Of a stretch of DNA of 33,457 nt, positions 1-7,998 are shown piece by piece; positions within the stretch are counted from its first letter, which is position 1; each line of letters begins with the position of its first letter. Origin of the DNA: Blastococcus sp. (lineage in GTDB: Bacteria; Actinomycetota; Actinomycetes; Mycobacteriales; Geodermatophilaceae); contig JAODNN010000151.1 in assembly GCA_025465355.1 (NCBI GenBank), positions 1 through 33,457 on the forward strand. The letters are read 5' to 3'. A model generated the notes under the pieces. The model did no database searches, was not told the DNA's origin, and saw only the letters and a list, made by a program, of their open reading frames with translations. The position numbers and the translations under genes are program-made.

Positions 1-9
1 ACGCGCCCC

Positions 10-930
10 TCAGACACCGAGCATCGCCTCCAGGTAGCGGGCCACGCCGTCCACGTCGTGCCCGCTGGTGAACTCGGGCGCGGCAGCACGGACGGCGGCG
101 TGCGCGTTGGCCACGGCGACGGCGCGGCCGCCGGCCTCGGCGACGGCCCGGATCATCGGCAGGTCGTTGGGCATGTCGCCGAAGGCCAGGACGTCGCCGA
201 AGCCGACCCCGTGCCGGTCGAGGGCGACGGCGAGCCCGCTGGCCTTGGTGATGCCCGGCGGCAGCACCTCGATGAAGCCCAGGCCGGCGTGGGTGACCTC
301 GGCGTCCGCGGGGTCGACGACGCGCTGCGCTCGCTCGAGCAGCTCGTCCTGACCGAGCGTCGACGAGCGGAGGAACACCTTGAGGACGGCGCCCGGCGGC
401 AGCACCTCGTTCCTGGGCAGCAGCTGCGCCGGCTCGGGGTAGGGCCAGGTGAACCCGTGCTGCACCCGCAGTTGGCTCCGCGCCTCGCCCCGGGCATGAG
501 CTTGCTCGGCGGCGTCCTCGACGGCCAGGATCAGCTCGCCGGCGACCGCCTCGATGCTCTCGATCACCCGCATCGCCTGCGCGCGGGGCAGGGCCACGGT
601 GCGGAGCACGTCGTCACGCTCGAGGTCGACGACGTAGCCGCCCTGCGCCAGCACCGCGATCCCCCGCCCGTCGAGTGCGATGCGGACGCTGTCGAGCAGC
701 CGCGGCCCGCGACCGGTGACGCCGACGACGGGGATCCCGGCGTCCCAGCAGGCGGTGAGCGCGGCGCGGGTGCGCGGGGTGACCTCCCCGGCGGAGTCGA
801 GCAGCGTGCCGTCGAGGTCGGTGGCCACCAGCTTGGGCCGCCACGGCCCGAGGTCGCCCAGCTCGACCACCTGGTCGGCGCCGGGCAGGGTGCCGTACGC
901 CTTGAGCGCCTTCGGGCGCCGTTCCGTCAT
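10..930 (-). CDS. HAD-superfamily hydrolase, Cof type (class IIB)
   Basis: A predicted cytoplasmic Mg-dependent phosphatase of 306 aa, probably acting on sugar phosphates or similar small phosphoesters. HAD motif I is DLDGT with the nucleophile Asp38 and the acid/base Asp40. Motif II is the Thr in GVTGRG, and motif IV is [10 protein letters not shown] near residue 255. A large cap sits between motifs II and IV, as in the Cof/YidA family. The ATG start is set by a 4-bp overlap (ATGA) with the serS stop codon, which implies translational coupling behind serS. The first 30 residues before motif I are unconserved-looking but in frame. The substrate cannot be read from the sequence. Confidence 0.9.
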   Translation of the reverse strand: MTERRPKALKAYGTLPGADQVVELGDLGPWRPKLVATDLDGTLLDSAGEVTPRTRAALTACWDAGIPVVGVTGRGPRLLDSVRIALDGRGIAVLAQGGYVVDLERDDVLRTVALPRAQAMRVIESIEAVAGELILAVEDAAEQAHARGEARSQLRVQHGFTWPYPEPAQLLPRNEVLPPGAVLKVFLRSSTLGQDELLERAQRVVDPADAEVTHAGLGFIEVLPPGITKASGLAVALDRHGVGFGDVLAFGDMPNDLPMIRAVAEAGGRAVAVANAHAAVRAAAPEFTSGHDVDGVARYLEAMLGV

Positions 931-2231
931 GCGGGCGGACCGGGCGGGATCGGCGCCGCGAGCGACATCCCGGCCGTGATCCGGTCGATCCCGCCGAGCC
1001 ACGGGCGCAGCGCGACCGGCACGTACACCGAGCCGTCGGCCTGCTGGTGCACTTCGAGCAGGCAGGCGATGGTGCGGGCGACCGCGCAGAGCGTGCCGTT
1101 GAGCGTGGCCGCGGTCTGCGGCTTGCCGTCGGCGTCCCGGTACCGGATGTTCAGCCGGCGGGCCTGGAAGGTGCCGCAGTCCGACGTCGAGGTCAGCTCC
1201 CGGTAGGTGCCCTGGCTGGGGAACCACGCCTCGATGTCGAACTTGCGCACGGCGCTGGTGCCGAGGTCGCCCGCGGCGATGTCGACGACCCGGTAGGGCA
1301 GCTCCAGCGCCTGCAGGAACTCCTCCTCCCACGCCAGCAGTTGCAGATGCTCGGCCGCGGTGTCCTCGGGACGGCTGAAGCTGAACATCTCGACCTTGTC
1401 GAACCAGTGCACGCGGATGAGACCGCGGGTGTCCTTGCCGTACGACCCGGCCTCCCGGCGGAAGCAGGAGGACCAGCCGGCGTAGTGCCGCGGACCGCCG
1501 GAGAGGTCGAGCACCTCGTCCATGTGCATGGCGGCCAGCGGCACCTCCGACGTGCCGACGAGGTACAGGTTGTCCCGCTCGACCCGGTAGACCTCCTCGT
1601 CGTGCTCGCCGAGGAAACCGGTGCCCTCCATCGCCTCCGGCTTGACCAGCGCGGGGGCGATGACGGGGGTGAAGCCGGCGGCGACGGCACGGCCGATCGC
1701 GAGCTGGGCCAGCGCGAACTCGAGCAGGGCGCCCGGTCCGGTGAGGAAGTAGAAGCGGGCGCCGGAGACCTTCGCCCCGCGCTCCATGTCGATCGCGCCG
1801 AGCGCCTCACCGACCTCGAGGTGGTCGCGCACCGGGAAGTCGTACGCGGGGATGTCGCCGACGGTGCGGATGGTCACCGCGTCGTCCTCACCGCCGGGCG
1901 GGACCTCGTCGGCGACGACGTTGGGGATCTGGAGGTGCACGTCGCGCAGGGCCGCGTCGGCGGCCCGCTCGCCTTCCTCGGCCTCCTTGACCTGGGCGGC
2001 GAGGGCCTTGGCCCGGTCCAGGACGGCGGGGCGCTCCTCGGGCGTGGCGGACCGGACAGCCTGCGACGCGGCCTTCTGCTCGCCGCGCAGGTCGTCGGCG
2101 CGCTTGACCGCCTCGCGGCGGGCGACGTCGGCGGCAAGGAGCTTGTCGACCAGGGACTCGTCGGCGCCCCGCGCTCGCTGGCTGGCACGGACGACATCGG
2201 GGTGCTCGCGCACGAGTCGGAGGTCGATCAC
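927..2231 (-). CDS. serS: Seryl-tRNA synthetase
   Basis: Charges tRNA-Ser with serine in the cytoplasm. The protein is 434 aa, normal for bacterial SerRS. The N-terminal 110 residues are a charged, Ala/Glu/Lys-rich antiparallel coiled-coil arm that binds the tRNA long variable arm. The class II core follows: TSEVPLAA at the serine pocket, motif 2 [14 protein letters not shown], and motif 3 [16 protein letters not shown]. The GTG start gives the standard opening [17 protein letters not shown] and lies 6 nt after a TACGAT -10 box, so the message is probably leaderless. It is first in a two-gene unit with the HAD phosphatase. A longer open frame extends upstream but does not look like protein. 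Confidence 0.98.
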   Translation of the reverse strand: MIDLRLVREHPDVVRASQRARGADESLVDKLLAADVARREAVKRADDLRGEQKAASQAVRSATPEERPAVLDRAKALAAQVKEAEEGERAADAALRDVHLQIPNVVADEVPPGGEDDAVTIRTVGDIPAYDFPVRDHLEVGEALGAIDMERGAKVSGARFYFLTGPGALLEFALAQLAIGRAVAAGFTPVIAPALVKPEAMEGTGFLGEHDEEVYRVERDNLYLVGTSEVPLAAMHMDEVLDLSGGPRHYAGWSSCFRREAGSYGKDTRGLIRVHWFDKVEMFSFSRPEDTAAEHLQLLAWEEEFLQALELPYRVVDIAAGDLGTSAVRKFDIEAWFPSQGTYRELTSTSDCGTFQARRLNIRYRDADGKPQTAATLNGTLCAVARTIACLLEVHQQADGSVYVPVALRPWLGGIDRITAGMSLAAPIPPGPPA

Positions 2232-2237
2232 GCACCG

Positions 2238-2243
2238 ATCGTA
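2238..2243 (-). promoter_or_regulatory. -10 box of leaderless serS
   Basis: TACGAT on the minus strand ends 6 nt before the serS GTG. This spacing puts transcription start at or next to the start codon. It also supports the GTG over upstream in-frame codons. Confidence 0.6.
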
Positions 2244-2244
2244 G

Positions 2245-4154
<1,910 letters not shown>

Positions 4155-4182
4155 GCCGAGCCGTTCGGTACGGGTCTACCCC

Positions 4183-4211
4183 TTGACCTGCACTGTTCTC
4201 GGGCGTTGGGT
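4183..4211 (+). promoter_or_regulatory. Promoter of the cupin gene
   Basis: TTGACC (4183-4188), a 17-bp spacer and TTGGGT (4206-4211), followed 6 nt later by the ATG at 4218. This is a well-formed -35/-10 pair for a leaderless transcript, and it fixes the start against an upstream in-frame TTG. Confidence 0.65.
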
Positions 4212-4217
4212 GCGCCC

Positions 4218-4715
4218 ATGCCCGCGCCAGCGACGCCCCGGCCCCGGCTCCTGCGAGCCGACGAGGGGGACACGGTCTGGTTCCTCGGCAGTCTGGTCAC
4301 CGTCAAGGCGACCGGCGCCGACACCGGAGGGCGCGCCACGGTCGTGGAGTTCCTCAACCCGCCCGGTTTCGCCCCGCCGCTGCACCGGCACACCGTTGAG
4401 GACGAGATGTTCCTGCTGCTCGGCGGCCGGGCCACGTTCCTCTGCGACGGTGCGGAGATGGCCGCCGGGCCGGGCGACTTCGTGCTGCTGCCGGCCGGGT
4501 TGGCGCACTCGTTCATCGTCGGCCCCGCCGAGCCGCTCCGGACGTTGCAGATCACGACGCCCAGCGGCTTCGAGAAGTTCGCCGCAGCAGTCGGGGGCCC
4601 GGCCGGCGAGCGACGGCTCCCGGATCCGGGCCCGGTGGACCCGGGCGCGCTCGCCCACGCCGCGCAGCTGCACGGCGTGGAGATCCTCGGTCCACCGCCG
4701 GTGGCTGCGGACTGA
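4218..4715 (+). CDS. Cupin-domain protein
   Basis: A 165-aa single-cupin protein. Cupin motif 1 is around residues 55-72 with metal-ligand pattern PLHRHTVEDEMFLLLGG (His, His, Glu). Motif 2 is PGDFVLLPAGLAHSF, with the last His as fourth ligand. Such proteins bind a divalent metal and may be dioxygenases, isomerases or small-molecule binders. Nothing here selects among these. The C-terminal 40 residues lie outside the barrel and resemble a short helical tail. It is a separate transcription unit with its own promoter and is followed by a repeat element rather than a clear terminator. Confidence 0.85.
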   Translation: MPAPATPRPRLLRADEGDTVWFLGSLVTVKATGADTGGRATVVEFLNPPGFAPPLHRHTVEDEMFLLLGGRATFLCDGAEMAAGPGDFVLLPAGLAHSFIVGPAEPLRTLQITTPSGFEKFAAAVGGPAGERRLPDPGPVDPGALAHAAQLHGVEILGPPPVAAD

Positions 4716-4717
4716 AC

Positions 4718-4777
4718 GAGGACCCTCCTGCCCCCCACCCCTCGCAGGCTCGGGGCGGCACCCTGCAGCAGGGGGAC
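4718..4777 (-). repeat. GC-rich intergenic repeat, copy B
   Basis: A 60-bp element between the cupin stop and the groES -10 box. Read on the minus strand it matches the 58-bp element at 30474-30531 at about 50 positions by eye, with one 2-nt gap. It includes the shared core CGAGCCTGCGAG and a GTGGGGGG run. It ends 3 bp before the groES -10 hexamer. Confidence 0.7.
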
Positions 4778-4780
4778 GGG

Positions 4781-4786
4781 TAGCGT
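4781..4786 (+). promoter_or_regulatory. -10 box of groES-like gene
   Basis: TAGCGT ends 8 nt before the GTG at 4795. The 10-bp palindrome GTTGATCAAC (4785-4794) overlaps the box and fills the space up to the start codon. Confidence 0.5.
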
Positions 4787-4794
4787 TGATCAAC

Positions 4795-5133
4795 GTGTCA
4801 GACGACCTCACGACCGCAGCCGGAAAGCTGCCGATCAAGATGCTGCACGACCGCATCCTCGTGGCCCTGCGCAAGGAGGACGGCGACCGTCGCTCGAGCG
4901 GCGGCATTCTGATCCCGGCCACGGCGCAGGTGGCCAAGCGGCTGGTGTGGGGCGAGGCGAGGGGCGTCGGGTCGTCCGTCCGTCAGGTGAAGGTGGGCGA
5001 CCGGGTCCTGTTCTCCCCCGAGGACCAGCACGAGGTCGAGGTGCACGGCGAGGACCTGATCATCCTGCGCGAGCGTGACGTGCACGCCGTCGCCGCTGAG
5101 CGCATCGAGGAATCCACCGGCCTCTACCTCTGA
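4795..5133 (+). CDS. GroES-like co-chaperonin
   Basis: A 112-aa GroES-fold (chaperonin 10) protein. It has the entry strand KMLHDRILVAL, a mobile loop RRSSGGILIPATAQ that would contact GroEL, and the VKVGDRVLFSPEDQHEVEVHGEDLIILRERD barrel half. The C-terminal tail IEESTGLYL and the sequence type mark the second actinobacterial GroES-like group, not the canonical groES that sits with groEL. No groEL lies here. An in-frame TTG at 4786 is an alternative start, but the -10 box placement favours GTG 4795. It is convergent with pheA across a hairpin repeat. Confidence 0.88.
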   Translation: MSDDLTTAAGKLPIKMLHDRILVALRKEDGDRRSSGGILIPATAQVAKRLVWGEARGVGSSVRQVKVGDRVLFSPEDQHEVEVHGEDLIILRERDVHAVAAERIEESTGLYL

Positions 5134-5140
5134 GGGCCCC

Positions 5141-5203
5141 GTTGATCATCGGCATATGGCTGGTCGCCACGCTGAAGACGTCCGCCAGATGACGATGATC
5201 AAC
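5141..5203 (+). repeat. 63-bp inverted-repeat element, copy 1
   Basis: Two 22-nt arms with three mismatches flank a 19-nt loop. The outer 11 bp, GTTGATCATCG and CGATGATCAAC, are perfect. It lies between the convergent groES-like and pheA genes, and its right end contains the pheA stop codon. It matches the element at 10908-10970, read on the opposite strand, at 52 of 63 positions without gaps. As RNA it would be a strong hairpin in either direction and could act as a bidirectional terminator, although there is no T tract. Confidence 0.85.
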
Positions 5204-6161
5204 CGGGGAAGGGGCCGTCCCGCAACGCCGTCAGCCAGGCCTCGGCGTCGGTGAAGGCGGCGTCCTCCGACATCGGGGGGACGGCGCGGTTCTGCCGGCC
5301 GTCCGCCCGCGGGTACGAGCCGAGGAAGCGGACGTCGTCGCAGACCCGGTGCAGCGCCGCCAGCGCCTCGCCCACCCGCCGGTCGAGGACATGCCCCTCG
5401 CAGTCGAGCGAGAACGAGTAGACGCCCAGCCGCTCCCGCGTCGGGCGCGACTCGATCCGGGTGAGCGAGATCCCGCGGACGGCGAACTCACCGAGCAGCT
5501 CCAGCAGCGCACCCGTCCGGTCACCGACGACGGCGACCAGCGACGTCTTGTCGTTGCCGGTGGGCGCCGGCGGCGGGCCGGGAGGCGCGACCAGGACGAA
5601 GCGGGTCACCGCGCCCGCGTGGTCGGCGACGTCGTCCACGAGCCGCGTCAGCCCGTACCGCTCGGCGGCGATCGGGGCGCAGACGGCGGCGTCGAAGTTC
5701 CCGGCGGCCACCGCAGCGGCGGCCGCCGCGGTCGATGTCGCGGGCAGCGGCGTCACCCCCGGCAGGTTCGCCGACAACCAGCGCGCGGACTGGCCCAGGG
5801 CGTGCGGATGGCTCGCGACCGAGCGCACGTCGGCGAGCGCGACACCCGGCCGGGCGGCCAGCGTCATCGCGACGGCGAGGAACACCTCGCGGATGATCAT
5901 CACCGGGTCGCCGTCGGCCAGCCCGTCCATGGTGGCGGGCACCGAACCCTCGACGGAGTTCTCCAGCGGGACCAGCGCGGCGTCGGCGTCCCCCGAACGG
6001 ACGGCGGCGAGAGCCGCGGCGACGCTCGGCTGGGGGACAAGGACCGCAGGGGCTCCCTCCGAGGAGGCAACTGCACTCTGGAGCGCCGCTTCGGCGAAGG
6101 TACCCTCGGGCCCGAGATAGGCGAACCGCGTCGGAGGCGTGCTGAGAGGCGTCCCGGGCAT
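5199..6161 (-). CDS. pheA: Prephenate dehydratase
   Basis: Converts prephenate to phenylpyruvate in phenylalanine biosynthesis. The 320-aa monofunctional form has the PDT domain at about residues 10-190, with YLGPEGTFAEAAL, PLENSVEGSV and the catalytic Thr in the TRF motif (GAVTRFVLV). A C-terminal ACT domain (about 203-285) has the GALLELL and ESRP motifs that bind Phe for feedback inhibition. No chorismate mutase domain is fused, which is usual in actinobacteria. The ATG lies 6 nt after TACCCT, so the mRNA is probably leaderless. The stop codon is inside the 63-bp repeat. Divergent from the GGDEF pair. Confidence 0.97.
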   Translation of the reverse strand: MPGTPLSTPPTRFAYLGPEGTFAEAALQSAVASSEGAPAVLVPQPSVAAALAAVRSGDADAALVPLENSVEGSVPATMDGLADGDPVMIIREVFLAVAMTLAARPGVALADVRSVASHPHALGQSARWLSANLPGVTPLPATSTAAAAAAVAAGNFDAAVCAPIAAERYGLTRLVDDVADHAGAVTRFVLVAPPGPPPAPTGNDKTSLVAVVGDRTGALLELLGEFAVRGISLTRIESRPTRERLGVYSFSLDCEGHVLDRRVGEALAALHRVCDDVRFLGSYPRADGRQNRAVPPMSEDAAFTDAEAWLTALRDGPFPG

Positions 6162-6167
6162 CCGACG

Positions 6168-6173
6168 AGGGTA
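6168..6173 (-). promoter_or_regulatory. -10 box of leaderless pheA
   Basis: TACCCT on the minus strand, exactly 6 nt before the pheA ATG. No convincing -35 was found. Confidence 0.6.
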
Positions 6174-6275
6174 GTGCGGGCGCGTTGAGCTCATGGCTCG
6201 GCCCGGGGGAAGCTGCCGTCGCTCGACCCGCCAGACCCGGCCCGCGGCCGGCTGACCCCCCGACTGGAGGGATGC

Positions 6276-7985
6276 GTGACCCCCCGCCCGGCCCGTGTCG
6301 CCTCCGGCGACCTCGAGGCTCCGCTGTGGCGTCTGCTCAGCGCCAGCGACAGGGAGGAAGCCACCGCGTTCCTCGCCCTGCTCGACGAGACCGCCGACAC
6401 CTTCGAAGCGGCCGCCGAACCGCGGTGGGTCGCCTGGCGGCACGCGTTCGCCGCCCGCCGCGCGGTGATCGAGAACGATCCCGAGGCGGCCGCGGCCGAC
6501 GTCTCGACCGCCCGTGACCTGCTCGACAAGATCGCTCCCTCGGCAGAGACCGCGCTGCTGATGGCCTACCTGGCGCACGTCCAGGTGAGCGCCGACCATT
6601 TCGACGGCGCGATGCTGCTGGCCATCGACGCGAGCCTGCTCACCGAGGGCCCGGCCGCCGGCACACCGTCGCGGGCGCTGCTGCAGGCCCACCGGTGGCT
6701 CTCGCTGAGCCTCCTGGGGCTCGACCTCGAAGAGCCGGCCGTCGCCCACGCGATGCGCGGCCAGCACGTCGCCGCCGCGCTGCGCCAGACCCAGGAGCAG
6801 TGGCGGATGCGGCTGCTGTCCGCCCAGCAGCACACCGAGCTCGCCCAGACCGTGCTGCGCCAGGGCGACCGGGACCGGGCCCGCGAGCTGGCCGCCGAGG
6901 CGATCGCCGGCGCCGTCTCCGCCCGCGAGATGGCCTGGGAGCCCGAACCGGCCGAGAGCTACCTGCTCGACGTCGTCCAGGCGTGGGCCATGAAGTGCGC
7001 CGGCGACCTCGACGGCGCGCTGGGCCCGTTGCGCCGGGTCCGCCGGCGGGTGCAGGAGGAAGGCGGAGTCTGGCTGCGCGGCTACACCGATCTGGTGCTC
7101 GCCCGGCTGCTCGCCCGACTGGCCGAACGGGACGGTGACGAGGAGCTCGGCGAGGAGGCCATCGGCCTGCTGGTCGACGCGTCCGGGGCGTTCGTCGCGG
7201 CCGGTGACCGGCGCCGCTACCGGCAGAGCCTGCTCGAGCTGGGCCGGAACAGCGCCGACCTGGGGCGCCCGGCGGAAGCGCTGCACTGGCTCGAGGCCTA
7301 CCGAGCCGACACCGGGCGGGCGCACGCGCGCGGCCGGGAGATGTGGGCGGAGATGTTCGTCCGCCGCAGCCGGCTGCGCGAGGCCGAGCGGCAGGCCGCG
7401 CTGCTGCGCCGCCACGCGCTCGAGGACCCGCTGACCGGTCTCGGTAACCGGCGCAGCGCCGAGCGGCGGCTGGGCGCCATCCGGCTGGGTGAGCAGCCGC
7501 TGTCGCTGGCCGTCGTGGATGTCGACCGGTTCAAGGAGGTCAACGACGTCGCCTCGCACACCCACGGGGACGCCGTCCTGCGCCGGGTCGCCGACCTGCT
7601 CCGCGAGCACAGCCGCACCGGGGACGAGGTCTACCGATGGGCAGGTGACGAATTCCTGGTGGTCCTTCCCACCGCGACGGAGGCGCAGGCCGTCGTCGTC
7701 ATGGAGCGGTTGCGGAGCGCCGTCGCCGGCGCGAACTGGAGCGACCTCGAGCTGCCCGACCCCGTCACCGTCAGCATCGGGGTGGCCACTGCTCCGGCGG
7801 TGACCGAGGACCAGCCGGACGGCCGAGCGGAACGCGCCCCCGCGATCGTCGGCTGGCGCGCCCTGTTCGACAGCGCCGACCTGAACCTGTTCTCCGCCAA
7901 GCGGGGTGGCCGCAACCGGGTCCGGGCGCCGGGTGGCGCCCAGCCGGAGGAGAGTGCACCATCACCTGCGACGGAAACGACATGA
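6276..7985 (+). CDS. Diguanylate cyclase with N-terminal helical-repeat (TPR-like) region
   Basis: Predicted to make cyclic di-GMP from two GTP. The protein is 569 aa with no membrane segment. Residues 1-370 are Ala/Leu/Arg-rich helices resembling a TPR sensor (repeated AL, EA and GR pairings such as GRPAEALHWLEAY). The GGDEF domain begins at LEDPLTGLGNRR and carries VVDVDRFKEVND for metal binding. The signature is AGDEF (456-460) instead of GGDEF, a substitution found in active enzymes. The inhibitory I-site RxxD is intact (RTGD, 447-450), five residues upstream. The GTG start has a TGGAGGG ribosome-binding site. It lies 13 bp upstream of a close paralog, in the same transcription unit. Confidence 0.9.
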   Translation: MTPRPARVASGDLEAPLWRLLSASDREEATAFLALLDETADTFEAAAEPRWVAWRHAFAARRAVIENDPEAAAADVSTARDLLDKIAPSAETALLMAYLAHVQVSADHFDGAMLLAIDASLLTEGPAAGTPSRALLQAHRWLSLSLLGLDLEEPAVAHAMRGQHVAAALRQTQEQWRMRLLSAQQHTELAQTVLRQGDRDRARELAAEAIAGAVSAREMAWEPEPAESYLLDVVQAWAMKCAGDLDGALGPLRRVRRRVQEEGGVWLRGYTDLVLARLLARLAERDGDEELGEEAIGLLVDASGAFVAAGDRRRYRQSLLELGRNSADLGRPAEALHWLEAYRADTGRAHARGREMWAEMFVRRSRLREAERQAALLRRHALEDPLTGLGNRRSAERRLGAIRLGEQPLSLAVVDVDRFKEVNDVASHTHGDAVLRRVADLLREHSRTGDEVYRWAGDEFLVVLPTATEAQAVVVMERLRSAVAGANWSDLELPDPVTVSIGVATAPAVTEDQPDGRAERAPAIVGWRALFDSADLNLFSAKRGGRNRVRAPGGAQPEESAPSPATETT

Positions 7986-7998
7986 ACGGTGACGCTTC

